From Acetatifactor sp. (GTDB lineage: Bacteria > Bacillota > Clostridia > Lachnospirales > Lachnospiraceae), in assembly GCA_024695935.1 (NCBI GenBank), contig JAILHH010000022.1, positions 140,745 to 204,744 on the forward strand: 64,000 bases of DNA, written 5' to 3'. Under the pieces are notes generated by a model that saw only the letters and a list, made by a program, of their open reading frames with translations, was not told the origin of the DNA and did not search any database. Shown here piece by piece: positions 19,066 through 27,767 of this stretch; the stretch's first letter is position 1; each line of letters begins with the position of its first letter. Position numbers and translations under genes: made by a program.

Positions 19066-20649
19066 ATGAAAAGTGACATGGAAACACCCAAAAATAAGAA
19101 AACAAAGGCAATCATTTTCGGCTTCACGGCAGTCTTTGCAGTGTTTGCAATATGCCTTATTTGTTTTCAAATAATAAATAAAGGAAAAGAAGAAATGGGA
19201 AATATCGAACTTAGCGACAATAATGCTTTTACTTTTTCAAACATAGACGGGCTTGGCGTGAAAGGGATCGGAGATCCGTTTATGTTAAAGGTTTCCCCCA
19301 CAGAATATTATATGTACTGCACCAATTCTGACTCCGGGCTCTCCGTATGGGCAAGCTCTGATATGGTAAACTGGGAGATGAAGGGAGAGATCTACAGCAA
19401 GGATCAGGACGGTGCCTGGGGATATCAGAATTTTTGGGCACCGGAAGTCTTTGTAAAAGACGGAAAATACTATCTGATCTACACTGCCAGATATGAAAAA
19501 GACAGACTGTTAAAGATCGGTCTGGCGGTTTCCGACAGTCCCGCAGGTCCCTTTACCGATGTGGTAAAAGGGGAACCGTTTTTAAATCCGACAAAGGCTG
19601 TCATAGACGGTGATGTTTTTGCTGACGAAGACGGCTCCATGTATATGTATTTCGTTCTGGACTGCTCCACAAATACGGTAAACGGCATAAATACCAGCCA
19701 GGTATATGGAGTAAAGTTAAAGGATGATTTAACAGGTATGGATGGAACTCCGGTGCTTTTGACAACACCGGATCAGCAATGGGAGATCGAAACAGGAAAT
19801 TATGTATGGAATGAAGGCCCCATCGTCATAAAACACGATGCGACATATTACCTGGTTTATTCATCAAGCTGCTATGACAATCCGGCTTACAGTCTGGGTT
19901 ATGCAACAAGCGACTCCCCCCTGGGGCCCTTCACAAAGGCTGAGGAAAATCCGGTCCTTACCGCCGTGGGGCTGGAAAACGTATCTGGCTCAGGTCACAA
20001 CAATTTCGTATTAAGCCCTGACGGCACGGAAATCTGGGCTTCTTATCACACACATACAAATGTAAAACAGCCCTCGGGAGACAGACAGTGTAACCTTTGC
20101 AGGATAGGATTTACAGATGATGGAAAGCTGTATTTTAACGGACCTCTGGTAACAGAGCAGCCAAAGCCGTCCGGAAACGGTATCACTAATATAACCGGTT
20201 CATTCAATGCCACGGCAGAGAAAACCGAATGTAAACTCCTTACAGACGGTGCCATCTTGGTTCACGCCGAGGGAAGATATGCCACCGATTATGAACTTTC
20301 CAAGGGGTTGTCCCTTCCGGTTAACGAATCAGGCGTCATCAACATTGAAATGAATGATAACACCGAAAATGATGATCCCGCAAAAAACATTTCCGGAATA
20401 GCCATTTATCCCGGAAGCGGGTCAATCCACGATATATACTCTGTAAAACTAAAACTTGATGACGCGACCACCACAGAGTACATACTCCCGGCGGATGCAA
20501 CCGCACCCCTTTGCCTGTCATTTACCGGGACACCTGCAAAATCAGTCACTGTGATCCTGACTCCTTCTGAGGGCACAAACTCCATAACCCTTTCGGAAAT
20601 AGAGTTGTTTAGCGGCGATTGTGCTGCTGTAAACGGTGACGTAGAGTAA
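19066..20649 (+). CDS. Membrane-anchored or secreted GH43 family glycoside hydrolase with C-terminal beta-sandwich
   Basis: 527 residues. A hydrophobic helix at about 15-37 after a Lys-rich N-terminus is an uncleaved anchor or signal. The propeller has the three GH43 acids: Asp in GIGDPFML, Asp in VIDGDVFADEDG and Glu in VWNEGPIVIK. Residues about 370-520 look like an accessory beta-sandwich of carbohydrate-binding type. Substrate is likely arabinan, arabinoxylan or xylo-oligosaccharide. The ribosome site is weak for both ATG 19066 and ATG 19078; the first was kept because the helix needs either one. It is divergent from the winged-helix regulator, with 281 bp of AT-rich intergenic DNA in which no clear promoter pair was found. 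Confidence 0.86.
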   Translation: MKSDMETPKNKKTKAIIFGFTAVFAVFAICLICFQIINKGKEEMGNIELSDNNAFTFSNIDGLGVKGIGDPFMLKVSPTEYYMYCTNSDSGLSVWASSDMVNWEMKGEIYSKDQDGAWGYQNFWAPEVFVKDGKYYLIYTARYEKDRLLKIGLAVSDSPAGPFTDVVKGEPFLNPTKAVIDGDVFADEDGSMYMYFVLDCSTNTVNGINTSQVYGVKLKDDLTGMDGTPVLLTTPDQQWEIETGNYVWNEGPIVIKHDATYYLVYSSSCYDNPAYSLGYATSDSPLGPFTKAEENPVLTAVGLENVSGSGHNNFVLSPDGTEIWASYHTHTNVKQPSGDRQCNLCRIGFTDDGKLYFNGPLVTEQPKPSGNGITNITGSFNATAEKTECKLLTDGAILVHAEGRYATDYELSKGLSLPVNESGVINIEMNDNTENDDPAKNISGIAIYPGSGSIHDIYSVKLKLDDATTTEYILPADATAPLCLSFTGTPAKSVTVILTPSEGTNSITLSEIELFSGDCAAVNGDVE

Positions 20650-20656
20650 TAAGAAC

Positions 20657-20692
20657 AAGAATCCGACCCACAAATACAGGTCGGATTCTTTT
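20657..20692 (+). terminator. Intrinsic terminator, GH43 gene
   Basis: A 12-bp stem (AAGAATCCGACC and complement) with a 10-base loop is followed by TTTT and further T-rich DNA. Confidence 0.88.
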
Positions 20693-20694
20693 AA

Positions 20695-21360
20695 TTATTT
20701 TTCTCTATGCATTATTATTTCTTCGTCACCGCTCAGGATAATAGAATCTGATACGGCATCATAAGCAAAAGTTTGCTTTTCTTCTCCAAACATCATCAAA
20801 ACTTTATCTTTTTCTAATGTATATGTTCCACTCTTTTGAAGTTTTTCGGTGTAGGAATATATATCCGAAATAACATCGTCAAGCATCTCGTCCACATACT
20901 CATCCAAATTCTTTCCCAGTGTCTTTTCGATGTATTCTTCAAGTCCGGCAACTTCCATGTATTTGTAGAATTCTTCTTCAGAAATATTTTCATCACGAAG
21001 ATCATCTTCCAGCTCATCCTCGAAATGTTCTCTGAGTGCAGTTTTGCTGAATGTTCTGATGCGCTCTGTCCATATATCCAGTTTGGTTTCATTAACTGTT
21101 AATTCACAGTTTCCATCCTCCGAAATGATTAACGACACTTCAATGTTTGCATCCTTAAAATCAAAATAATCTTTGATCTCGCTGTTTTTCATATCACCAA
21201 GGATATTCTCATCAATAACAGCCGTCGTCATCCATCTGTCGGATATGTTCTTTATAAATGCCCTTTTTGCTATATATTTCATTATAAAAAGAGCTCCGAC
21301 GCAACAAAGGATCACCATCAAAGCCACAAGTAAAATAATAACTATTTTTTTCTTGTTCAT
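20695..21360 (-). CDS. Membrane-anchored acidic protein of unknown function
   Basis: 221 residues. The N-terminus MNKKKIVIILLVALMVILCC is a transmembrane anchor, leaving a long outward-facing domain that is strongly acidic between residues 105 and 160 (runs of Glu and Asp). The C-terminal half has short beta segments (SGTYTLEKDKVLM, SDSIILSGDEEI) similar in style to DUF-type lipid- or wall-facing domains of Lachnospiraceae. No family is recognised. It is followed on the same strand, upstream, by two lipoprotein genes; all three are richer in A+T than the flanking enzyme genes. The ribosome site is weak. Confidence 0.7.
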   Translation of the reverse strand: MNKKKIVIILLVALMVILCCVGALFIMKYIAKRAFIKNISDRWMTTAVIDENILGDMKNSEIKDYFDFKDANIEVSLIISEDGNCELTVNETKLDIWTERIRTFSKTALREHFEDELEDDLRDENISEEEFYKYMEVAGLEEYIEKTLGKNLDEYVDEMLDDVISDIYSYTEKLQKSGTYTLEKDKVLMMFGEEKQTFAYDAVSDSIILSGDEEIIMHREK

Positions 21361-21384
21361 ATGATAATACTATACCTTTCGCTA

Positions 21385-22281
21385 TCAAAAATCTCCGATC
21401 CTATCGCGGAGTTCCAAGTACTCTGCCTCTGAAAGATTGCTTCGAGGCAATTCTGTAATGTCATATTCTGGTTCATTGTAAATCCACTCAATAGTAAACG
21501 CAGGTGTATCCTCGCTTTTAACAGGAATCTCTAAAAAGTAAAATCTTGACTTGTCAACATATAAATCAGGGAAGGGATTTTCTCCATCCATAGCCCAGTC
21601 GCATACTGACTGTATTGTATTATCATTGTGTTTGCCGGTATTGTGACTTTCAACAAACTCTGTCATAACGTCAAGGCAATCACCTCTCACCACCACTTCT
21701 GGTCCAAGAACAATTGTCAAAAGTTCATTTTCCAAATAACAGAATTCTTCTGTATAGTAGATGTCGTCATGATTTCCGGATAATTCTAATTGGGGAATTC
21801 CGTAATCTTTTTTGTCAAATCTTGCAGTTACAAATAGTTTATCGCAATCAGCACTTTTAATCTTTACATCTACCGGAACAGCTACCGTTCCCTTGTCTTC
21901 GCTTTCATTTGTTGCCTCATCGTAAACATACATGCGGTCTACTATTTCACCGTCAAGTTGAAATCTCAATACAACTTTTATTTTATTGTCTTCCCCATCC
22001 AAAGGTTCAGCACGCAATAACTTTACTCTTTGATCTCCACCAAGTTCGCCCCAATTATTGTTTGAAACGATCATTGTTTCACCAAAAACTATTACCTCAT
22101 CCCCCATTACGGGTTCCTCTTCAGCTTCCGCTTCAGCATCTTCCTCTGCTTCACCTTCCGATGCTATGGCAACTTCCTGTTCAACCGCATTGTCTGTTGA
22201 CTCCGTATTCGCCTGTTTCCCTTCACATGCAGTAAGGGATACCAGCAGAATAGTTAATACTGTCAAATATTTCTTTTTCAT
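21385..22281 (-). CDS. Lipoprotein of unknown function with acidic linker
   Basis: 298 residues from ATG 22281 (AGGAG upstream). The signal peptide ends in the lipobox SLTACEG, and residues 30-60 are a Glu/Ala-rich tether. The rest is predicted beta-rich (VIVFGETMIVSNNNWGELGG, KVVLRFQLDGEIVDRMYVYD) and may resemble DUF4352-type immunoglobulin folds seen in surface lipoproteins. No function is assigned. It lies 5 bp downstream of a second lipoprotein gene, so they are very probably cotranscribed. Confidence 0.75.
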   Translation of the reverse strand: MKKKYLTVLTILLVSLTACEGKQANTESTDNAVEQEVAIASEGEAEEDAEAEAEEEPVMGDEVIVFGETMIVSNNNWGELGGDQRVKLLRAEPLDGEDNKIKVVLRFQLDGEIVDRMYVYDEATNESEDKGTVAVPVDVKIKSADCDKLFVTARFDKKDYGIPQLELSGNHDDIYYTEEFCYLENELLTIVLGPEVVVRGDCLDVMTEFVESHNTGKHNDNTIQSVCDWAMDGENPFPDLYVDKSRFYFLEIPVKSEDTPAFTIEWIYNEPEYDITELPRSNLSEAEYLELRDRIGDF

Positions 22282-22286
22282 TTTAA

Positions 22287-22850
22287 TCAATCTCCTATAA
22301 CAATTGTTGCTGACTTATTCTCGAAATTCATTTTTTTAAATTTCACACTTTTAGGACTGTTTCCGCTGATAACTCTATATCTGTTCTTACCCGGCGTGCA
22401 GAAATAGTCAATGTCATATGTTTTTCCATCCAGTTTAAACTTAAGAGCAAAATAATAATGATCATACCCGGGTTCCACCTCTGATCCATCCTGGTATTCA
22501 TAAGTGGACTTTGTGAAATCAAATATTTTTACGGCCATTCCATCTTCGAAATGATATACGATATCTTTTAAAATCTCGAATTCTTCTCCATAGTTCGCAT
22601 CTTTGTTAGAAGAATCATATTTTATCCTTGGACCGATCTCAGATACATCCTCGCCTATCAGTTTATCGATTTCTTCCTGAACCGGTTCAATTTCCTTTGC
22701 AGAAAGAGATATACTGTTTTCAATTTCATCATGAGTTTGTTCAAATAGAGTCACATACATTGATTCATCCGGAATTTCCCGAGACATCCCACACGAGCAC
22801 AGATTAGCAGAAAAACACAAAGACAAAATAATCAGAACTGCTTTTTTCAT
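22287..22850 (-). CDS. Small lipoprotein of unknown function
   Basis: 187 residues starting at ATG 22850 with AGAGAGG upstream. The signal peptide MKKAVLIILSLCFSANLCSC carries a lipobox-like LCSC. The mature part has an acidic helical stretch (EIEPVQEEIDKLIGEDV) and then alternating beta segments (DHYYFALKFKLDGKTYDIDY). No family recognised. It heads the two- or three-gene surface-protein set that reads toward 20695. The operon-like pairing of two lipoproteins suggests they act together at the cell surface (inference). Confidence 0.72.
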   Translation of the reverse strand: MKKAVLIILSLCFSANLCSCGMSREIPDESMYVTLFEQTHDEIENSISLSAKEIEPVQEEIDKLIGEDVSEIGPRIKYDSSNKDANYGEEFEILKDIVYHFEDGMAVKIFDFTKSTYEYQDGSEVEPGYDHYYFALKFKLDGKTYDIDYFCTPGKNRYRVISGNSPKSVKFKKMNFENKSATIVIGD

Positions 22851-23060
22851 AATACCTCTCTAATTCTTTTCAAAATAATTATATTAAAATAACCACCGAC
22901 CTTATTTAAATCAATACATCAATTACCCTCCCACAATATAGATTTGCGAACAATTTACCCATACCATTATATATATATATATGTTTATTCAAGTCTTTTA
23001 TCCAACCATTTTCCGGGTTTTACAAAGCCTGACATTGTTCTCATTCCAAGGACGATCATA

Positions 23061-23098
23061 GTAAAAAAGAGCCTTGCCAAACAGATGGCAAGGCTCTT
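23061..23098 (-). terminator. Intrinsic terminator, GH30 gene
   Basis: A 12-bp perfect stem AAGAGCCTTGCC with complement, and an eight-base loop. Read on the minus strand it is followed by TTTTTT, 28 bp after the GH30 stop codon. Confidence 0.9.
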
Positions 23099-23126
23099 GA
23101 TCATTCTTGAATACTGCAAAATTAAA

Positions 23127-24527
23127 TCAGCATTTACTTATAACAGTAGTTATTATACTATGTTTTTCAGACTTGATATCAGCGAGCTTCCCGTCAAGGC
23201 GGATTGAAAGGGTACGATCCTCATCCGTTCTGTTTAAGATCACGGTAACAATGGAGCCGTCCTTATTTTCAAAGCTCACAGTCTCGATCCGGCCGTCATA
23301 TATACTTGATCCTATCCTCACAGCTCCCGGGCGAACAAATTTGCTGATATGTCCCATGTAATAATATGAGGATCTGATATCCAGTTCCTTTTTATTTTTG
23401 TCATAGACAATAGGCGCTTCACCGACCCATATTTTTTCGGGAGCCCATCCGGACTCTATCTGTTCATCCTTCCAGTGGTCGGGGTTACCCTCCTCATCCA
23501 GGATCATGTTCCAGTCGGTCCAGCCGTTGGAATAATTGTTAAGGTCACCTATGATGTCATGGGCATATCTCTCCCCGGATTCCTCCGGAGTCTTTCCTGC
23601 CGACTTTGAATGTTCTGATCCAAGGATCAGTTTATCCGGGAACACGTTGTGAAAAGCATCAAGGGCTGCAAAATGTTCTCCGGAGTACCAATGCACTGCT
23701 ATTCCGTCAGGTCCTTCATAGCCCTTTTCGCCGGTTATCCTCTTGTCCTTAAAAATCGTAAGGGCTCTGTCCATGGTTCGCTCCTTGTTGTGATCCCACA
23801 CAAAGATCTTTACATCGCCAAGGCCATTCTTTATTAAATCAGGCTTTAAGTATTTGTTGGTAAACTCCGCTTCCTCCTCCTTTGAATAGAAGCAGGATTC
23901 CCAGTTTTGCTCAGCTTTTGCCTCGTTTTGCGGAGTCACTCCCCACACTCTGACTCCCTCTTTTTCATACTCCTGTATGAACCTTGTAAAGTAATGAGCC
24001 CATGTTTGATAACAGTCGTTTTTTAATTTTCCACCCCTGTTCATCCTGCCGTTTGTCTTCATCCATGCCGGCGGTGACCAGGGACTGCAATAAAGTTTTA
24101 ACTCCTCCGCAGTTTCAAAGGCTTCCTTCAAGGCGGGAATTATATATTCTCTGTCATGGGAAATGTCAAAGTTTTTAAGTTCATGATCTCCATCCACTTC
24201 ATCATAGGAATAAAAGTCTTTGGAAAAATCGCAGCTGTTGATGGTGGATCTGATAAGGCTGTAACCTATACCCTTTTCACTGTCAAAATATAGTTCCATC
24301 GCTTTTTTATGAAGTTCTTCCCCCATGTATTCCAGGTTCAATGCCGTAGCTTCAGTCATCGCTCCGCCAAAACCCACGATCTCCTGGTACCTTGCCTCGG
24401 GATATATATTAAGAAGCCTGTCCTCCCTTCCGTCGGGATCCGGCTTATCATCATAGAATTCTACCGTGGGAAGTTTTTCCATGAATCTATTTTTGCCATA
24501 ATTGGTCTCATATATCTGAAGTTTCAT
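23127..24527 (-). CDS. GH30 family glycoside hydrolase (glucosylceramidase/beta-glucosidase-like)
   Basis: 466 residues, no signal peptide. The TIM barrel has YCSPWSPPAWMKTNGRMNRG, the acid/base Glu in TPQNEAKAEQNWESC and the probable nucleophile Glu in LGSEHSKS, then NYSNGWTDWNMILDEEGNPD as in subfamily GH30_1 enzymes, and a short C-terminal beta domain. It would act inside the cell on imported beta-glucosides or beta-xylosides. ATG 24527 is chosen; an upstream in-frame ATG (24539) directly touches the AGGAGG and cannot be used efficiently. It follows truA by 51 bp on the same strand. Confidence 0.88.
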   Translation of the reverse strand: MKLQIYETNYGKNRFMEKLPTVEFYDDKPDPDGREDRLLNIYPEARYQEIVGFGGAMTEATALNLEYMGEELHKKAMELYFDSEKGIGYSLIRSTINSCDFSKDFYSYDEVDGDHELKNFDISHDREYIIPALKEAFETAEELKLYCSPWSPPAWMKTNGRMNRGGKLKNDCYQTWAHYFTRFIQEYEKEGVRVWGVTPQNEAKAEQNWESCFYSKEEEAEFTNKYLKPDLIKNGLGDVKIFVWDHNKERTMDRALTIFKDKRITGEKGYEGPDGIAVHWYSGEHFAALDAFHNVFPDKLILGSEHSKSAGKTPEESGERYAHDIIGDLNNYSNGWTDWNMILDEEGNPDHWKDEQIESGWAPEKIWVGEAPIVYDKNKKELDIRSSYYYMGHISKFVRPGAVRIGSSIYDGRIETVSFENKDGSIVTVILNRTDEDRTLSIRLDGKLADIKSEKHSIITTVISKC

Positions 24528-24578
24528 ATTCTCGCACATCCTCCTGTCGGCTTTGTTTTAGTCAAAAAATATTTTCAG

Positions 24579-25337
24579 TCAGTGATAATCCACCTTCACC
24601 ATGGTAAGGCCCTGAGCCGGAGCTGTTACCCCCGCCTCTTTTCTGTCCCCTCGTTCCAAAAGTTCCAACATGTTTTCGGGACTCCTCTTATCAAAACCTA
24701 CCTCCAAAAGAGTGCCCGTAAGTATCCTCACCATATGCTGTAAAAACCCGCTTCCGTGATATGTAAAAATCACATAGTCATCTTTTTTTACGATATCTAT
24801 CATATCCACATTTCTGACAGTTGACTTCTTCATCCTTGGATTTGCGCAAAAAGCCGCAAAATCATGCTCCCCCACAAGGTACGAAGCTGCTTTTTTCATT
24901 TTTTCGATGTCAGGCATGCCATCCAATGTATAGACATATTTTCTGTCAAATACGGGCTTTCTCTTTCCGCCGTAGCATGTGTAGCGGTAGGTTTTTCCGA
25001 TGGCATTATACCTGGCATGAAACCTCTCGCCCGCGATCTTTACCTCGTTTATGCAGATATCATCCGGCAGATACCTGTTCATATAATCTCTGATCTCATC
25101 CTCTGAAAGCTCTGTTTCAAACTTTGCATTTGCGACCATACACAGGGCGTGAACCCCGGCATCCGTTCTTCCTGCACAGAGAATTTCAACCGGTGGTTCA
25201 TCATCCGGTATTCCGACCATTTTGGACAATACGCGCTCGATCTTGCCCTGTATAGTCATGTCGGTGCCCGGCTGATGTTCCCATCCAAGATATCTAGTCC
25301 CGTCATATGAAATTTCGAACCTGTAATTTTGTTTCAT
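24579..25337 (-). CDS. truA: tRNA pseudouridine(38-40) synthase
   Basis: 252 residues. It isomerises uridines in the anticodon arm of tRNAs. The motif ISYDGTRYLGWEHQPG at the start, the catalytic Asp in GRTDAGVHAL, YRYTCYGG and the C-terminal HGSGFLQHMVRILTGTLLEVG are those of TruA. ATG 25337 gives the usual length; the frame extending to 25376 lacks a ribosome site. It is upstream of an unrelated GH30 gene. Confidence 0.95.
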   Translation of the reverse strand: MKQNYRFEISYDGTRYLGWEHQPGTDMTIQGKIERVLSKMVGIPDDEPPVEILCAGRTDAGVHALCMVANAKFETELSEDEIRDYMNRYLPDDICINEVKIAGERFHARYNAIGKTYRYTCYGGKRKPVFDRKYVYTLDGMPDIEKMKKAASYLVGEHDFAAFCANPRMKKSTVRNVDMIDIVKKDDYVIFTYHGSGFLQHMVRILTGTLLEVGFDKRSPENMLELLERGDRKEAGVTAPAQGLTMVKVDYH

Positions 25338-25550
25338 TTTAATCAACCAGCCTTTTGTCTTTTTGATCATCACCACTATTGTAACAGTAAATCATCCCTT
25401 TTTGCCACAACGAAATACATAAAAATATGCGAAATCCCGGGGCAGGTGCATAAAAAATCCGGTTCTAAAAAGACTGATTTAAATGTATAATTATATAAAT
25501 ATTAAGGACATGTTCATTCAAAATAAGAAACAAAAAGGAGAACTGCTTTC

Positions 25551-26228
25551 ATGGAGATAAGACCCATCGCCCATATTCATACGGATTTCCCGGAAAAGTT
25601 CGGAATTCCAAGGCAGAGTAATATCGTAAAGGGCGCCACCGGCGTAATAAAGTTTGAACCGGAATTTAATTCACCCGATGCGGTAAAGGGCATGGAAGAA
25701 TTCGATTATCTGTGGCTGTTGTGGGAGTTTCAAGATGTTGATAGAGGTTCGTTTTCCCCCACGGTTCGCCCGCCAAGAGTCGGTGGAAACACCAGGCTTG
25801 GTGTCTTTGCCACCCGTAGTCCATTCAGGCCAAACCCTATAGGGCTCTCCAGTGTCAGACTCGAAAAAATAGAATATACAAAAAACGGTCCACTGATACA
25901 TGTTTCCGGCGTGGATTTAAAAGATAACACTCCGATTTTTGACATAAAACCATATTTAGCCTATGCGGACAGCCATCCCGATGCTGCGGAAGGTTTCGCA
26001 GGGAAAACTGCTTTTAAACCACTTGATGTGCTCTTTCCGGATGATCTGTTACAGCTCCTGCCCTCTGAAAAAAGAGAAACTGCCGTCGCACTTTTGAGAG
26101 AGGATCCCCGTCCCGCTTATCACGATGATCCGGAGAGGGTCTACGGAATGAATTATTCCGCTTTCGATATCAGATTTAAAGTTTCGGGAAATGTGTTAAC
26201 GGTCGTAGAAGTAGTGTGCATTAATTGA
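25551..26228 (+). CDS. trmO: tRNA (N6-threonylcarbamoyladenosine37-N6)-methyltransferase, TrmO/TsaA family
   Basis: 225 residues. TrmO uses S-adenosylmethionine to methylate t6A37 of threonine tRNA. Family motifs are visible: PRQSNIVKGATG, FDYLWLLWEF, RPPRVGG, FATRSPFRPNPIGLS and GVDLKDNTPIFDIKPYL, followed by the C-terminal YHDDPERVYGM region. AAGGAG lies 10 bases before the ATG. The start is preceded by a TATAAT-like element at 25486. Confidence 0.92.
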   Translation: MEIRPIAHIHTDFPEKFGIPRQSNIVKGATGVIKFEPEFNSPDAVKGMEEFDYLWLLWEFQDVDRGSFSPTVRPPRVGGNTRLGVFATRSPFRPNPIGLSSVRLEKIEYTKNGPLIHVSGVDLKDNTPIFDIKPYLAYADSHPDAAEGFAGKTAFKPLDVLFPDDLLQLLPSEKRETAVALLREDPRPAYHDDPERVYGMNYSAFDIRFKVSGNVLTVVEVVCIN

Positions 26229-26257
26229 TTGAATTTAATAAACAAATTTGGTAAAAT
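26229..26257 (+). promoter_or_regulatory. Candidate promoter for the flavoprotein gene
   Basis: TTGAAT at 26229 and TAAAAT at 26252 with exactly 17 bases between. Initiation would fall near 26264, at the base of the terminator-like hairpin described next. Confidence 0.5.
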
Positions 26258-26263
26258 ATTTCC

Positions 26264-26305
26264 AGGGATGAAGTTTGTAAAAGACCTCATCCCTTCTTGT
26301 TTTTT
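26264..26305 (+). terminator. Terminator-like hairpin between trmO and the flavoprotein gene
   Basis: An 8-bp stem (AGGGATGA and complement) with a 15-base loop is followed by TTCTTGTTTTTT. It can terminate trmO, but it also sits in the 5' leader of the next gene, where it could act as an attenuator. Confidence 0.65.
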
Positions 26306-26321
26306 AGAAAGGAGCATCACT

Positions 26322-27692
26322 ATGAACAATTACGACGTGATAATAATCGGAGCGGGCCCCGGCGGTATATTTTCGGCATATGAGCTCATGAAGAAAAATC
26401 CGGCTCTTAAGGTTGCCGTATTTGAGGCGGGAAATTCCCTCGAAAAGAGAAAATGTCCCATCGACGGCGACAAGGTAAAGAGCTGTATTCATTGCAAGAC
26501 CTGCGCCATAATGAACGGTTTCGGCGGAGCCGGTGCTTTCTCCGACGGAAAATATAATATTACAAATCAGTTCGGCGGAAATCTCCACGAGTATATCGGC
26601 AAAAAACATGCCCTTGAACTCATGAATTATGTGGATGAGATCAACATGGCAAACGGAGGCGAGGGAACAAAGCTTTATTCCACCGCAAATTCCGACATCC
26701 GGAAGCTCTGCCTCCAAAACGGTCTGCACCTTCTCGATGCATCCGTTCGTCACCTGGGCACGGACAAAAACTATGTTGTGCTTGAGAATCTCTACAATAT
26801 GTTAAAAGATAAAGTAGAATTTAACTTTTTAGCTCCCGTAGACTCTATCAAAATAAACGAAGGCGGCTACACCATAGTAACCGCAAAAGCTGAGTACACA
26901 TGCGATAAATGCATTGTTTCAGTCGGTCGAAGCGGCAGCAAATGGATGGAAAAGGTCTGCAAGGAGATCGGCATCAAGACTCTCTCCAACAGAGTGGATA
27001 TCGGTGTCAGGGTAGAACTTCCCGCAGATATCTTTTCACATCTTACGGATGAACTCTACGAGAGCAAGATCATCTACAGAACAGAAAAATATGCAGATCT
27101 GGTCAGAACCTTCTGTATGAACCCCCACGGTGTGGTGGTCAACGAAAACACCAACGGCATCGTAACCGTAAACGGACACAGCTACGAGGATCCCTCAAAG
27201 CATACGGAAAACACTAACTTCGCACTGCTTGTGGCAAAGCATTTCACCGAGCCCTTCAACGACTCAAATGCCTACGCTGAAAACATCGTAAAGCTTTCCA
27301 ATATGTTGGGCGGAGGCGTCATCGTACAGCGTTTCGGAGATCTGATCCAGGGAAAGAGATCCACTCCAAGCAGGATCAAAGAAAGCTTTACCAATCCTAC
27401 GCTTCAGGCAACTCCCGGCGATCTGTCACTGGTAATGCCTAAGCGAATCCTGGACGGTATCATCGAGATGATCTATCAGCTGGACAAGATCGCTCCCGGA
27501 ACCGCAAACGAGGATACTCTTCTCTACGGTGTGGAAGTAAAATTCTACAATATGGAAGTTGAACTTGACGGAAACCTTGAAACCTGCCATAAGGGCCTGT
27601 ATGTGATCGGAGACGGAAGCGGTGTTACACACTCACTTTCCCATGCATCAGCAAGCGGCATATATGTTGCAAGAAAAATTTTAGGCAAATAA
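26322..27692 (+). CDS. FAD-dependent oxidoreductase (COG2509-like NAD(P)/FAD flavoprotein)
   Basis: 456 residues. The N-terminal dinucleotide-binding motif IIIGAGPGGIFSAYELMKK binds FAD; CIHCKTCAIMNGFGGAGAFSDGK follows and is typical of the uncharacterised family that includes BFR-like predicted dehydrogenases. The C-terminus YVIGDGSGVTHSLSHASASG closes the FAD site. The two CxxC cysteines near residue 65 may be redox active. ATG 26322 has AAAGGAG upstream; the longer frame overlaps the leader hairpin. The last 75 bp of this gene have a diverged second copy at 29526-29600. Substrate unknown. Confidence 0.85.
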   Translation: MNNYDVIIIGAGPGGIFSAYELMKKNPALKVAVFEAGNSLEKRKCPIDGDKVKSCIHCKTCAIMNGFGGAGAFSDGKYNITNQFGGNLHEYIGKKHALELMNYVDEINMANGGEGTKLYSTANSDIRKLCLQNGLHLLDASVRHLGTDKNYVVLENLYNMLKDKVEFNFLAPVDSIKINEGGYTIVTAKAEYTCDKCIVSVGRSGSKWMEKVCKEIGIKTLSNRVDIGVRVELPADIFSHLTDELYESKIIYRTEKYADLVRTFCMNPHGVVVNENTNGIVTVNGHSYEDPSKHTENTNFALLVAKHFTEPFNDSNAYAENIVKLSNMLGGGVIVQRFGDLIQGKRSTPSRIKESFTNPTLQATPGDLSLVMPKRILDGIIEMIYQLDKIAPGTANEDTLLYGVEVKFYNMEVELDGNLETCHKGLYVIGDGSGVTHSLSHASASGIYVARKILGK

Positions 27693-27713
27693 AAATTCAT
27701 GAATATGCAAACA

Positions 27714-27750
27714 CGGGCAGTCTGACATCTCAGGCTGCCCGGTTTATTTT
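27714..27750 (+). terminator. Intrinsic terminator, flavoprotein gene
   Basis: A 12-bp stem (CGGGCAGTCTGA and complement with one G-U) with a four-base loop, then GTTTATTTTTAT. Confidence 0.9.
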
Positions 27751-27767
27751 TATCGTAGTTTTCAAAG

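Noticed and set aside
18775..19170. 131-residue minus-strand ORF before the winged-helix regulator
   Set aside because: It overlaps the start of the GH43 gene and the regulator's ribosome site; no start signal.
22965..22982. (TA)n run
   Set aside because: A short simple-sequence tract in an AT-rich intergenic gap; no sign of phase variation as no start codon or promoter spacing depends on it.
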